64,000 nt of DNA from JAEULH01 sp963789785. GTDB taxonomy: Bacteria > Pseudomonadota > Alphaproteobacteria > Rhodospirillales > Defluviicoccaceae. Made by a program: the position numbers and the translations under genes. Within the stretch, counting starts at the first letter, position 1. Each line of letters starts with the position of its first letter. The notes under the pieces were generated by a model. That model was not told the origin of the DNA and made no database searches. It worked only from the letters and a program-made list of their open reading frames with translations. Location of the stretch: positions 1-64,000 of the forward strand of contig CAWBNC010000006.1 of the NCBI GenBank assembly GCA_963789785.1, in the 5' to 3' direction. Shown one piece after another: positions 1-9,012 of the stretch.

Positions 1-101
1 GGACCCTGCAGCCACTCGACAACCCGTTCGGCACGAGGTTGTTACCCATCTCATAGGAACAAACCGTTACCGATGTCTCCGGACTGGACACAGAAAAGCG
101 A

Positions 102-179
102 TGGGGCGAGAGATGGGATTCGAACCCACGACCCCCTGGACCACAACCAGGTGCTCTAACCGACTGAGCTACTCCCGCC
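102..179 (-). tRNA. tRNA-His (GTG)
   Basis: The reverse complement folds as a full cloverleaf. The anticodon loop is TTGTGGT with anticodon GTG, the T arm contains GGGTTCGAATCCC, and the 3' CCA is encoded. Numbering back from the conserved T8 leaves an eighth base before the seven-base acceptor strand, a genomic G at -1 facing C73, which is the identity element of tRNA-His. Nothing else was recognised in positions 1-101. Confidence 0.97.
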
Positions 180-315
180 GCCGCGGCTGTGGATGTAATC
201 CTACCCTCCATCCCGGTCAAGCACAGGCGCTCTTCGCCGCCACCCCGCCATCACCCTGATCTCCGACATCAGGCTGTCGCAAAGCGGCTAGGCAACCCCC
301 GCAGCGACGGCGGCG

Positions 316-1158
316 TCAATGGCTGCCGCCGGGAACGAACATGTTGTAGAGGGTGAGGATGATTTCGATAACGATCAGAATGACGACATACCACTCGACG
401 CGCAAACTCCGCTTCGCCTGGACCAGCCCCAGCGAGGTTGTCGCGGTCTGGGAGATGAGCTCGAGCTTGCGGATCAGCGCCCGATCGCGCTCCGGCAGCT
501 CGTATTCGTCCCGCAGTCGGACATAGAGCCGCTCGAGCTCCGGGCTGTCCCAGACCAGCTCCGGTTTCTCGGTGACCTCGACCCGACCGACCATCCGATG
601 CTCGGTGATGAGCACATCGCCGATATGGCCGAGGAGCTCGCGAACCGAAACCGTGCGTCCGGGCCGGTGCAGCTTTTCCGCGATCGGCTCAATCCGGTCG
701 AAGATGGCGGCGACGCGGCGTTCGTCGTAGCTCAGGATAACGCTCTTGGCGAGCACGTCGGCCACGGCGAGCAGGCGACCCATGGTCGGGTCGCTCAGTC
801 GGATGTTGCCGCTGACATCGACGCCCTCGCCCGCCTCCTCGTCGGTGTCGACAAGGATCTGCGCCTCTTCGCGCTCCGCGTTCTCGAACGGATCGCCGAC
901 AACGCTTCTCAGGCTCGCGAGGAATGCGGCCTCCTCAACCGACTGCATGTTGAACATCACGGCGGCGCCATAGCGAAACAGGACCGCGAGCCCCTTCTCG
1001 CCGGCCGCCACCGCCACCGGCGCTTCGGCCAGCTGCGCCTCGTGCTTCATCGCGCGAAGGTCGATTCGCTTGCCGACGAGCGAAGCATGAACGCGGACAC
1101 GTTTCCAGCCGGCGAACGCGACATCGGGCGTCGCCACGGCCTGGGAGAGGTTTTTCAT
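316..1158 (-). CDS. YagE/RMD1 (DUF155) family membrane protein
   Basis: A 280-residue protein that resembles the DUF155 family (bacterial YagE, fungal Rmd1/Sif2, mitochondrial RMND1). It has an N-terminal beta-rich part, a central region around DVSGNIRLSDPTMGRLLAVAD, a charged coiled stretch near residues 195-240 (SPELERLYVRLRDEYELPERD), and one transmembrane helix close to the C terminus (about 255-275, YVVILIVIEIILTLYNMF). That tail-anchored layout is typical of the family. The mitochondrial relative supports translation, but the bacterial role is not established. It stands alone on the minus strand, downstream of a gene-free stretch. Confidence 0.85.
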   Translation of the reverse strand: MKNLSQAVATPDVAFAGWKRVRVHASLVGKRIDLRAMKHEAQLAEAPVAVAAGEKGLAVLFRYGAAVMFNMQSVEEAAFLASLRSVVGDPFENAEREEAQILVDTDEEAGEGVDVSGNIRLSDPTMGRLLAVADVLAKSVILSYDERRVAAIFDRIEPIAEKLHRPGRTVSVRELLGHIGDVLITEHRMVGRVEVTEKPELVWDSPELERLYVRLRDEYELPERDRALIRKLELISQTATTSLGLVQAKRSLRVEWYVVILIVIEIILTLYNMFVPGGSH

Positions 1159-1512
1159 GGAAAGCCCGAACGAGGGGCGGCGACCCGCTCAGGTCGGCCC
1201 GGCTTTGCGCGATCAGGTGTTGCGTCTGCGAATATTGTGGCTACCACCACCAAGCATAAGGAACCTTGACCGACCGTGCCGGGATCGCGAGATCCGGACG
1301 TGGATCAAGAAGATTAGCGTAGAACTGCGCCGCCGCGAGAAGCGCCTTGAGACATTGGTTGGTTAACGCCGCCTGACAGCCGATGAAGGCTCCGTACGGG
1401 CTGTACATCCGCATCCTCACTTTCTGGAACATTTCTACCATCGGTCGCGGCGAGCAGACCAGCGCTTTTTGCCTCAACCAGCGGGTGAAAGGGTCCCAGC
1501 GGCTGCGGCGGC
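1159..1512. other. gene-free stretch, nothing recognised
   Basis: These 354 bases separate the DUF155 gene from the next gene on the same strand. A minus-strand open frame (1241-1477, 78 codons) is present but has no ribosome binding site I trust and no recognisable family, so it is not called. Confidence 0.4.
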
Positions 1513-1998
1513 TCAGGCGCCGGCGCCGCCTTCATCGGTCTGTTCTCCGCCCTCCGGAACCTCGAAAACGTGCGGAACGGCGACCCGCTGCGTCGGCGAC
1601 GAGGCGTGGCTGATGGCGATAACCGCAACCTGCATGGGCGCAACCTCGCCGTCGGCCGTCGTCAACCGACGCTCGACGCAGCCCCAGTAGAGGGAGAGAC
1701 CATGGGGCGTCAGCGCCGCAAGGCCGTGATCGAGAATGCCGAGAAGCGGCGCCTTGTTCTGCAAGGCATCCTCGTCCCAGGCCTCGACCACCCGGTCCAG
1801 AGCGTCGCCGAGAGCGGCGAGCGCGTCCTCCTCATCGGCGCCGTTGACCTCGTCATGCGCCAGCACGCGGCTCGATTGCGCGGCCTCGATCGCGGACCAG
1901 AGATCGCTGGCCCGCTCGGCGCGCACCAGAACGACGGTCTCGAAGGCCGCATCATCTACTCCCGAGACGCCGGCCGGCGGATTATCGCTCTTCGCCAT
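1513..1998 (-). CDS. hypothetical protein downstream of flavin reductase
   Basis: A 161-residue soluble, acidic protein of no family I recognise. The ATG at 1998 is chosen because AGGAGAC lies about 12-14 bases upstream. An earlier in-frame ATG at 2028 has no Shine-Dalgarno sequence. The protein has a helical middle (EEDALAALGDALDRVVEAWD) and no signal peptide or membrane segment. It lies 55 bases after the reductase on the same strand, so the two probably share a transcript. Function unknown. Confidence 0.65.
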   Translation of the reverse strand: MAKSDNPPAGVSGVDDAAFETVVLVRAERASDLWSAIEAAQSSRVLAHDEVNGADEEDALAALGDALDRVVEAWDEDALQNKAPLLGILDHGLAALTPHGLSLYWGCVERRLTTADGEVAPMQVAVIAISHASSPTQRVAVPHVFEVPEGGEQTDEGGAGA

Positions 1999-2053
1999 GG
2001 CATCGATTCCGTCTCCTGTAAAAACCATGAGCGGCAACGGCAAGAACGGGGCT

Positions 2054-2806
2054 TCAGGCGCTGCCGGCCGCTGCCGCCGCCGTCCCGGTGTAGAACGGAT
2101 CGATGTGGATGTCGACGGCAGGCAGGCCGAGCGAGAGGAGAGACACACGCGCCGCGCAGACCATCGCCGGCGGTCCGGCGGCGTACGCCTTCGCGCCGGC
2201 AAATCGGTCGGGCTCCACGGCGCCATCGGCCGCGAGGCCGTCGACGACGGTGCCCTGCCGCCGCGCGGTCGGCCCCCGCGCCGCGGAAAGCAGGACATGA
2301 AAGTGGAAATTTCGATAGCGCGTTTCGAGCCGGCGGAAGTGGTCCTCCAGATAGACGTCCGGCTCGTCCCGACCGCCGAAGTACAGGTCGACGCGTCGGC
2401 GCGCATCCTTTGCCAGCGCGGTTTCGACGATCGCTTTCATCGGCCCTAGCCCGGAGCCGCCGGCGAGGCAGAGGATCGGGCCATTGTGGTCGGCCCGCAG
2501 CCAGGCCTCGCCAAAGGGTCCCTCGACCCAGACGCTGTCGCCGATCCTCAAAGTCCGCGCCGCGTAGGCGCCGGCGCCGCCGTCGGCCCGGTGGCGGACA
2601 TGAAATTCCAGCTCCGCCGCGCCGGGCCGGTTCGCAAGTGAGTAGTCGCGGGGGCTGTGTCCCGGAAACGAGACCCGCGCGTACTGGCCGGCGGCGAAGC
2701 GGAACGCCCCGCCGGCCACGACCGCAAGTCTGATGATTCGGATATCGGCGGTCGCGTCGGTGAGGCCGGTGACCCGACACGACAGCGGCCGGGAGTGGGC
2801 AAGCAT
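2054..2806 (-). CDS. FAD/NAD(P)-binding oxidoreductase of the ferredoxin-reductase family
   Basis: A protein of about 250 residues with the two-domain flavin reductase fold. The FAD domain carries RDYSLANRP (about residue 55), and the NAD(P) domain carries the pyrophosphate motif GGSGLGPM (about 118) and a late AAGPPAMVCA motif. There is no 2Fe-2S cysteine cluster, so it resembles the reductase core of phenol-hydroxylase or flavin reductase systems and needs a separate acceptor. The end HIDPFY replaces the usual aromatic tail. Start is ATG 2806 or an upstream GTG at 2812; neither has a strong ribosome site. It is divergent from the ferritin-like di-iron protein at 3187, a plausible partner. 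Confidence 0.85.
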   Translation of the reverse strand: MLAHSRPLSCRVTGLTDATADIRIIRLAVVAGGAFRFAAGQYARVSFPGHSPRDYSLANRPGAAELEFHVRHRADGGAGAYAARTLRIGDSVWVEGPFGEAWLRADHNGPILCLAGGSGLGPMKAIVETALAKDARRRVDLYFGGRDEPDVYLEDHFRRLETRYRNFHFHVLLSAARGPTARRQGTVVDGLAADGAVEPDRFAGAKAYAAGPPAMVCAARVSLLSLGLPAVDIHIDPFYTGTAAAAAGSA

Positions 2807-3186
2807 GGTCACGTGCGCATCCCGTTCTCGACGAACCGGAAGCCCTGCGACGGCCGCCGGCAGGTGCTTAATCGATAGGACCGCAGGGAGCCTGCGCCCG
2901 AATCACTCTGCTGAACACGCACGTCCGCATCCTCCGCCGCTTCGCAGTCCCGACATCGCCCAGCGCTTGCCCACGCAAACCTGCCTGTTCCGCCTGTGAC
3001 GTAGGCAAATCCGGCCGGCGCCGCAACGGCATGGGGATCGCAACGATCTCGCACTTGCGGCAACGGACGCGAGCTTGTACATCGCGTTTGTGGTTTTGTG
3101 CGCTGACCTTGCCATGGGTTATTCACTTGACGTGGAATGACGCGCAATCCTCGGCCGGCGGCGGCCTAAAGAAAAGCGAGGAGCGG
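2807..3186. promoter_or_regulatory. divergent intergenic region, reductase / ferritin-like gene
   Basis: About 380 bases between two divergent genes, so promoters for both must lie here. I could not pick a convincing -35/-10 pair. The open frames across it lack ribosome sites and look like background. Confidence 0.35.
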
Positions 3187-3996
3187 ATGAAGCACTGGAC
3201 CCTGGATGATATTCCGTGGCAGCGGTTCGATCCGCATCGCCTCGATGCGGATCTGATCGCCGTCGTCAAGGCGGCTTCGCTCGTCGAGCACAATTCCGCG
3301 GACTACGCCGACTATCTCTGCAACGTCTTCGCCGATGACCCCGACTTCCAGGCGGCGGCGCAGGACTGGGCCGTCGAGGAAGTCCAACACGGGAAAGCGC
3401 TCGGTCGGTGGAGCGAGATGGCTGACCCGAGCTTCAGTTTCGAGGATCGCATAGCCCGCTTTCGCGCCGGCTACCGGATCCCGGTCGAGGCGGCCGAGTC
3501 CGTCCGCGGCTCGCGCACCGGCGAGCTCACCGCCCGCTGCGTCGTCGAAACCGGCACAAGTTCGTTCTACTCGGCCCTACGCGACGCCTCCGACGAACCG
3601 GTGCTCAAGATCGTCTGCGCCAGGATCGCGGGCGACGAATTCCGCCACTACAAGCTTTTCTACACCCACATGCAGCGCTATCTCGAACGCGAGAGGCCGA
3701 GCCGGCTACGCCGAATCCTCGTCGCCATCGGCCGCTACCGCGAAGCCGACGATGATGAGCTGGCCTTCGCCTATCACTGCGCCAATGAGCGCGAGGCCGA
3801 GTACGATCGCAAGGCCGCCGCCGCCGCCTATGCCGCCCGCGCCTATCGCTTCTATCGGCCGGATCACGTCCAGCGGGCGGTCGGCATGATCCTGAAGGCG
3901 ACCGGGATCTCCCCGCGCGGCCCGGTCAGCGACATGGCGACGAAGCTGGTCTGGCGACACCTTCAGCGCCAGACGCGGACCCCGCTCGCGGCTTGA
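3187..3996 (+). CDS. ferritin-like di-iron protein
   Basis: A 269-residue, largely helical protein. Two carboxylate-histidine motifs typical of the ferritin-like/rubrerythrin superfamily are visible: EEVQHG near residue 65 and GDEFRHYK near 145, with further acidic helices between them, suggesting a dinuclear iron site. The ATG at 3187 follows AAAAGCGAGGAGCGG. Substrate is unknown: these proteins range from peroxidases to oxygenases and oxidases. Divergence from a flavin reductase that could supply electrons supports a redox role (inference). Confidence 0.75.
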   Translation: MKHWTLDDIPWQRFDPHRLDADLIAVVKAASLVEHNSADYADYLCNVFADDPDFQAAAQDWAVEEVQHGKALGRWSEMADPSFSFEDRIARFRAGYRIPVEAAESVRGSRTGELTARCVVETGTSSFYSALRDASDEPVLKIVCARIAGDEFRHYKLFYTHMQRYLERERPSRLRRILVAIGRYREADDDELAFAYHCANEREAEYDRKAAAAAYAARAYRFYRPDHVQRAVGMILKATGISPRGPVSDMATKLVWRHLQRQTRTPLAA

Positions 3997-4027
3997 GGCT
4001 GGGCGGGGCGGCTAGAGGCATCGCAGC

Positions 4028-4495
4028 TCAAAACACCCCGGCTTCGAGACCGGCGGCCATCGCCAGGCCGAGGTCGCGGCAGGGCGCCAGGAAATCGGGG
4101 GTCCAGGCGCCGCGACAGACGAGCGCTTCCTGCACCGCTCGCCAGCGCAGACCGGTAACGATGGTCTCGACCGCGCGCCTCGTTCCGGTGCCGTCGTGGC
4201 CGGCGCGGATGTAGAGCGCGTACGGCAGGCCTTGCGTCTTTTCCAGACACGGATAGTAGCAGCGGTCGAAAAAGTCTTTCAACGCGCCGCTCATGTACCC
4301 GAGGTTTTCTGTGGTGCCGAGGATGATCGCCGTCGCGGCGAGCACATGCTCCGGCCGAGTTTCGAACGGGTTCAGCACCTGGACCGACACCCCCTCGATT
4401 TCCGGCGAACGCGCGCCTTCGGCGACGGCGTCACGCAAGGCCTCGGTGTTCGGCGAGGGCGCGTGTGCGACGATCAGAAGCGTGCGGTCTGCCAT
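4028..4495 (-). CDS. flavodoxin-like / NADPH-dependent FMN reductase-family protein
   Basis: A 155-residue single-domain flavodoxin fold. It opens with a beta strand and phosphate loop (LLIVAHAPSPNTEALRDAV), then ILGTTENLGYMSGALKDFFDR, the segment that grips the flavin and is typical of FMN reductase/WrbA-like proteins. The start at 4495 follows GAGGAAA about ten bases upstream. It converges with the ferritin-like gene and diverges from the transferase gene at 4613. Likely cytoplasmic; electron acceptor unknown. Confidence 0.8.
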   Translation of the reverse strand: MADRTLLIVAHAPSPNTEALRDAVAEGARSPEIEGVSVQVLNPFETRPEHVLAATAIILGTTENLGYMSGALKDFFDRCYYPCLEKTQGLPYALYIRAGHDGTGTRRAVETIVTGLRWRAVQEALVCRGAWTPDFLAPCRDLGLAMAAGLEAGVF

Positions 4496-4612
4496 GGCCG
4501 ATGATTTCCTCATACCCGCCCGGTGTGTCAGATTAGGTCGGATCGGCCGGGGCAATGTACAAACGCGCGCCCGGCCGGCGCATCATGAGGTAGCGGAGAC
4601 AAGGCCGAACAG

Positions 4613-5356
4613 GTGGCAGGCGACATCGCCCTTGGCATCATGTGCAAGGCGCCGGCCGCGGGTTTGAGCAAGACCCGCCTGTGCCCGCCGCTGCAAGCGG
4701 AAGAAGCCGCGAAGCTGTCCGGCTGCTTCATCGCCGATGTCGCCGCCACGGTCGCTGCGGTCTGTGCCCACGATCACGCCAAAGGCTTCGCAATCATTAC
4801 GCCCGCCGATGCGGCGCCGGCTCTCACCGATCTCTTACCGGGGGATTTTGGCCTGCTCGGCCAGCGCGGGGAGGATCTTTCCGCCCGCCTGATCGCCGCG
4901 ACGCAAGACCTGTTCGCCGCCGGACACGCCGGCGTCTGCCTGATCAACGCCGACGGCCCCACCCTGCCCGCGGCGTTGCTCGCTGCGGCCGTCGCGGCGT
5001 TGCGTCGACCGGGCGATGGCATCGTCATCGGTCCGGCCATCGATGGCGGCTATACCCTGATCGGGCTCAAGCGAGCGCATCCATCGCTCTTCGACGGCAT
5101 CGCCTGGAGCACCAGTCGGGTCCTCGCCCAGACGCTAACCCGCGCCGCCGCCCTCGGCGTACCGATTACAATTCTGCCGCCCTGGTACGACGTGGACGAC
5201 GCAGCATCGCTCGAACTTCTTCAAGTCGAGCTGTTCGGGGCCGGTATTGCGCTCGCCGGCGACGGCGTCGAAGGCGCGCGGGCGCCGCACAGCCGGAGGT
5301 TCCTCGACCGCCTCTCGCGGGACGACCCTTCGCGATTCACCGTGCCTGGGCGCTGA
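4613..5356 (+). CDS. DUF2064 / TIGR04282-type nucleotidyl- or glycosyltransferase
   Basis: A 247-residue protein with the signature of the CofC-like/DUF2064 group: an early KAPAAGLSKTRLCPPL loop (nucleotide binding), the acidic metal site INADGPTLP near residue 105, and DGGYTLIGLKR near 144. Members are cytoplasmic transferases of the GT-A fold, often near selenium or carbohydrate genes; the substrate is usually unknown. Translation seems to start at GTG 4613, after GGAGACAAGG, because the family begins just before the first beta strand. The C-terminal 40 residues are basic and variable. Confidence 0.8.
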   Translation: MAGDIALGIMCKAPAAGLSKTRLCPPLQAEEAAKLSGCFIADVAATVAAVCAHDHAKGFAIITPADAAPALTDLLPGDFGLLGQRGEDLSARLIAATQDLFAAGHAGVCLINADGPTLPAALLAAAVAALRRPGDGIVIGPAIDGGYTLIGLKRAHPSLFDGIAWSTSRVLAQTLTRAAALGVPITILPPWYDVDDAASLELLQVELFGAGIALAGDGVEGARAPHSRRFLDRLSRDDPSRFTVPGR

Positions 5357-5395
5357 GCGGGGAGGCTTGCGAGCGTCGATCGCCGCCTCTCGGGA

Positions 5396-6826
5396 TCACT
5401 CATCCTCGACCCAGACCGTGATCGCACCGGCGGGACAGGCGAAGTCGCCCCAGCCCTCGCCGTCGGTTGCGACCATAACCGCGCTGATCCCCGTCAGCTC
5501 GTGAAACGACCGGTTCGGCCGGGTCGTCGCCATCCGTTTCACCCCCGCTGGCCCATCGGTTAGGACCACGGCCAGCGCCCGGGGATGGTCGTCGTCGCCG
5601 GCCCGCGTCCAGCCGATGACATCCGGATCGTCGATGTAATCGGTCTGCGCCCCGTACGCGAAGTCGCGCCGGGCGGCGAGCAGCACATCCAGCAGCGGTT
5701 GCAGCGGGGCCCTCGCGTCGTTGGGGCGGAAGTCGGGATAGAACAGGCACGGGTAGCCGGCGGCGCGCAGCAGGATCAGGGCATAGGCCTGCGCCCGAAA
5801 GGCATCGGCGATCGGTTCGCCGCCGCCGACGTGGAAGGTGTCGTGATTGTCCACGAAGGTTACTGCCATTTCCGGATCGGCCGCGACGAGGGTGCCGTCG
5901 AAGATCCGCCGCATGTCGAAGCCACCGTCCGCCCGCGACGCCGCGCGCATGTTGAAGTGCAAGGGAAAATCGAACAGCGTCATGCACCGGCCGCTCTGTT
6001 CGATGAACCAGCGAAGGGTCGCCAGGTCGCCGGTGAAGTACTCGCCGACAGCGAAGAGCGCGCGCTCCGGCCTCAGCGCCCGCACTCGGTCCAGCCACTC
6101 GCTGAAGAAGAAAAAGCGGATGTGCCTCGCGGCGTCGAAGCGGAACCCGTCGACGTCGAGGGTCGCCATGATCCAGTCGCCCCAGGCGAACAGCTCGTCG
6201 CGCACCGCGTCGGAATCCATGTCGAGGTCGCAGAACAGCAGGTAGTCGAAATTGCCGCGCTCGGGATCGACCTGGGTTTCGAAGGTCTTGTCACGGAGGC
6301 GGAAGATGCTCCTGTCGCCGGTGCGCTGGTCGTAGTCGACCGCGTCGAAGTGCTGCCAGCGCCACTGGAAAGACGAGTAGGTTGCGCCGCGCCCCGGAAA
6401 GGAGAACGAGGTCCAGGCCTCGATATCCCGTGGCGGGCCGATCTCGATATTGCGATTCTCGTGCGAGACCGGCGTCGCCTCGACAACCTCGACCGCGTCG
6501 GCCCCGCCTTTGTGGTTGAGGACGGTATCAATGTAGACGGCAAGTCCGGCGTCCCGCGCCGCGGCGCACGCGGCGAGAAGCTGATCGCGGCTTCCGTACT
6601 TGGTCCGCACCGTGCCCTTCTGGTCGAACTCGCCGAGGTCGAACAGATCGTAGCAGCCGTAGCCGACGTCGGCGGCGCCGCCCTGCGCCTTGTTCGGCGG
6701 CGGCAGCCATAGCGCGGTGATGCCGGCGCGGGCGAGATCGGCGGCGGAGCTGGCGACCTCGTCCCACAGGCGGCCGTCGGCCGGGTAGTCCCAGTGGAAG
6801 AACTGGATCATGGTCTGGTTGGTCAC
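5396..6826 (-). CDS. cytoplasmic alpha-amylase (GH13)
   Basis: A 476-residue GH13 hydrolase of the intracellular AmyS/maltohexaosidase type. The opening QFFHWDYPADG, then the conserved regions VYIDTVLNHKGG (I), DVDGFRFDAARH (II, nucleophile Asp), VGEYF (III, acid Glu) and FVDNHDT (IV) are all present. There is no signal peptide, so it should act on internal glucans. The GTG start at 6826 overlaps the stop of the upstream gene (GTGA), implying translational coupling. It is the last gene of unit B. It is tied by overlap to a repeat protein of unknown function, which might bind the same polysaccharide. Confidence 0.93.
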   Translation of the reverse strand: MTNQTMIQFFHWDYPADGRLWDEVASSAADLARAGITALWLPPPNKAQGGAADVGYGCYDLFDLGEFDQKGTVRTKYGSRDQLLAACAAARDAGLAVYIDTVLNHKGGADAVEVVEATPVSHENRNIEIGPPRDIEAWTSFSFPGRGATYSSFQWRWQHFDAVDYDQRTGDRSIFRLRDKTFETQVDPERGNFDYLLFCDLDMDSDAVRDELFAWGDWIMATLDVDGFRFDAARHIRFFFFSEWLDRVRALRPERALFAVGEYFTGDLATLRWFIEQSGRCMTLFDFPLHFNMRAASRADGGFDMRRIFDGTLVAADPEMAVTFVDNHDTFHVGGGEPIADAFRAQAYALILLRAAGYPCLFYPDFRPNDARAPLQPLLDVLLAARRDFAYGAQTDYIDDPDVIGWTRAGDDDHPRALAVVLTDGPAGVKRMATTRPNRSFHELTGISAVMVATDGEGWGDFACPAGAITVWVEDE

Positions 6827-7611
6827 GGCTGCCTCTCCTCGTCTGCAACTCTTCTGGCAGTACCGGTGAAGAGGACTCCGGCGGTCGGTACGAGATTTCT
6901 GACGAAAAACGCGTATTCTTCCGCTCTCGCAAGACCATCCTTAAGCGTCGCCCTGGTGATCATGAAGAGAACGCCACCTTCTGCAACTTCGCCGCTGCCA
7001 TCCGCGTGCACGACATAGCTTCCATGATCAGCGCCGGTGATGACCCGCCGATCGCGGAAGGACTCGCCTTGAATATTTGCGATGTTTGCCTCGGAGAACC
7101 CTCCGCGGCCGTCGTAGGACAGAACCCCGAACCCGGCGGCAGCGGCCTGTCCGCCTCGGCCGACGGATGCGCCGACGTATCGTCCCGCGAGACTGCCGGC
7201 GCCGAAGCGGGCGTTGTCCGGCAGCCTTGTCGCCGTCGCCGGCTTCAGGGCGCCGCTTGAGACATCCAGGCGCCGAAATACGAGCGCCAATTCGTCAGCG
7301 GCGCGACGTTCGCCGTCGGCGGATACGTGCCGGATCGCCAGGATGGCGTCCTCTTCACCCGTTTCCGCCAGTATCAGCGCGCCGACGCCATCCGTGTTGA
7401 CTGTGCAGGTCGCCCGGTATGAAACATCGACAAGGCTTCTTTCGCCGTAGCGCTCCGCCGGTCTGTTCTCGGTAAACTTGCCCGATACGTTCCCCTCGCC
7501 GTCAAACTTGAGGACGCCAAGCGCCGCGAACGCAGCATTGCCTCCGCGCCCGACCGCGCTGAGCGCGAACGTTCCGCGAATACTTGCTGTCGTGAAATCG
7601 CCATCCGTCAT
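6823..7611 (-). CDS. two-domain beta-rich repeat protein, copy 2
   Basis: A 262-residue protein made of two homologous domains of about 120 residues. Each begins with G-x-Y/F, then a GRGG turn, a strand ending in FDG-x-G or YDG-x-G, a segment with a conserved N and later R, and a strand ending in V-x-x-DG-x-G. The aromatic and glycine periodicity suggests a small beta-barrel. It has no signal peptide, cysteines or catalytic motif. It is paralogous to the upstream gene (7641-8471) and its stop overlaps the alpha-amylase start. Function unknown; binding of a ligand or polymer is a guess from context. Confidence 0.75.
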   Translation of the reverse strand: MTDGDFTTASIRGTFALSAVGRGGNAAFAALGVLKFDGEGNVSGKFTENRPAERYGERSLVDVSYRATCTVNTDGVGALILAETGEEDAILAIRHVSADGERRAADELALVFRRLDVSSGALKPATATRLPDNARFGAGSLAGRYVGASVGRGGQAAAAGFGVLSYDGRGGFSEANIANIQGESFRDRRVITGADHGSYVVHADGSGEVAEGGVLFMITRATLKDGLARAEEYAFFVRNLVPTAGVLFTGTARRVADEERQP

Positions 7612-7640
7612 GATGAGTGATCCGGTGGGAGGCCCCAGGT

Positions 7641-8471
7641 CTACGGCATTCGTTTGGTGACATTCGTCGTGACCAGGTTTGCCGTCGGCGGGATCAGATC
7701 ATCGGTGATGAAGAAGTACTCGAGAGCAATCTTAAGACTTCCGGCTACTGCCGCTCGGATCACGACGAAGTGCGCCCGCGCACCGGCGCGCATCACCATT
7801 CCGGTCCCGTCGCTGTTGACGGAGTAGCGCCCGTCCGGCGTGTCCTGCAGAAGCGTCCTTCTCTCCGCGAACGAGTCGCCCGGAAGGTTCTGAATATCCA
7901 CCGCCGTGAAATTGCCGTTGCCGTCGAAGTGAACCGCGCCGATGCCGATTGCCGACGACGGGATCCGGCCGCCGCGCCCCCATCCCGGCCCCGCGTATGT
8001 TCCCGCAAAGCTGGCCGCAGAAAACGCCCCCTCATCGGGATGCCGATACGCGAGCATGATGCTGAGGCCGCCGGTCGTCGGATCGATGGCATCGACCATG
8101 ATCGAGAGCTCGACGGCGCGCTTGGCGCCTTCGACGACTTCGGCTTTCGAGATCAGAATGGTCGCACCGATCTCCTGCCTGTTGTCGCCTGCAGTTGTGC
8201 GGGTGGCGGCGAGCGACCCGAACCCCGACCCGTTGTCGTCGACGGTATAGGTGCCTTCAACCGTTGCATCCACCTGCATGCGCTCCCCGAAACGAGGGCC
8301 CGGCAGGTTTGTCATCATCGAGCCGGCAAGATGGCCGGCTCCATCGAAGGTCAATACGCCGATCAGAGCGCTCTCGGCGTGGCCGCCCTCGGGAACACAA
8401 CAAACGGCATAATTGCCCCTCAAGCTCGCGTTGTTGAACTGTTCCGCTAGGGTCGGCAGCATGGATACCAT
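7641..8471 (-). CDS. two-domain beta-rich repeat protein, copy 1
   Basis: A 276-residue protein with the same two-domain plan as its downstream neighbour. The second domain matches best (YAGPGWGRGG, then VHFDGNGNF, then YSVNSDGTGM). The first is more diverged (YAVCCVPEGG, LTFDGAGHL, YTVDDNGSGF). ATG 8471 has GGAG eight bases upstream. The gap to the second copy is only 29 bases, so the pair looks like a tandem duplication of a gene that was already internally duplicated. No known family is assigned. Confidence 0.75.
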   Translation of the reverse strand: MVSMLPTLAEQFNNASLRGNYAVCCVPEGGHAESALIGVLTFDGAGHLAGSMMTNLPGPRFGERMQVDATVEGTYTVDDNGSGFGSLAATRTTAGDNRQEIGATILISKAEVVEGAKRAVELSIMVDAIDPTTGGLSIMLAYRHPDEGAFSAASFAGTYAGPGWGRGGRIPSSAIGIGAVHFDGNGNFTAVDIQNLPGDSFAERRTLLQDTPDGRYSVNSDGTGMVMRAGARAHFVVIRAAVAGSLKIALEYFFITDDLIPPTANLVTTNVTKRMP

Positions 8472-8543
8472 CGCATTACTCCTCTGGGCACTTCTGCTGG
8501 TCTTCGGACGTTCTTCTGCTCACGCAGGAGTACGGGCCGGTCA

Positions 8544-8981
8544 TCAGCCGTTTGTTTCAGTTGGCGCCACTGCGAGGCCGAGTTGGCGGACGAGGCTCAC
8601 GCTGTCGGAGTTGAACCAGCGCTCCACGATCTTGCCGTCGGCGATGCGAAACATCGCGATCCCTTTCCAGCTCAGCTCGTGCCCCGTCGCCGGAACTCCC
8701 AGAAAGGTTCCAAGATGGGTGCAGCGCATCGTACCCCGCACGCCGACCAGGTCGCCCTCGGCAATGACGTCCTCGAGATGGACGTTCAGATCGGGAAGGA
8801 TGCCGTGGGTCGCGGCGATGCCCTGCCTGAGTGTGTCCCGGCCCTGCGGGCTGCCGAACAGAGCTTCGCCATGATCGACAAAGTTCTCGTCCATGACATC
8901 ATCAAGAACATCGAGGTTGCCCTGGCTCATCACCTCGTCGTAGAAGCGCCGCACAATCGTCTTGTTGGATTCCGTATTCAT
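8544..8981 (-). CDS. SnoaL-like polyketide cyclase / ester cyclase-family protein
   Basis: A 145-residue NTF2-fold protein. The opening NKTIVRRFYDEVMSQGNLDVLDDVM and the NFVDHG segment mark the SnoaL/ester-cyclase group, as do the later VGVRGTMRCTHLGTF and MFRIADGKIVERWFN segments. ATG 8981 follows TCGAGG about eight bases upstream; a GTG at 8990 is possible. SnoaL-like proteins are small cytoplasmic enzymes or binding proteins with diverse substrates, so none can be named. It follows another SnoaL-like gene by 31 bases. Confidence 0.87.
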   Translation of the reverse strand: MNTESNKTIVRRFYDEVMSQGNLDVLDDVMDENFVDHGEALFGSPQGRDTLRQGIAATHGILPDLNVHLEDVIAEGDLVGVRGTMRCTHLGTFLGVPATGHELSWKGIAMFRIADGKIVERWFNSDSVSLVRQLGLAVAPTETNG

Positions 8982-9012
8982 CAACTGCACCTCGACGCCT
9001 GATGGCTAGCCG

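Noticed and set aside
319..1269. 316-codon plus-strand open frame
   Set aside because: It lies opposite the DUF155 gene, has low-complexity composition and no recognisable motif.
1241..1477. 78-codon minus-strand frame in the gap after the DUF155 gene
   Set aside because: No ribosome site, no family, and overlapping frames on both strands; not enough to call.
5585..6712. 375-codon plus-strand open frame
   Set aside because: It is antisense to the alpha-amylase, whose four GH13 motifs are intact on the other strand.
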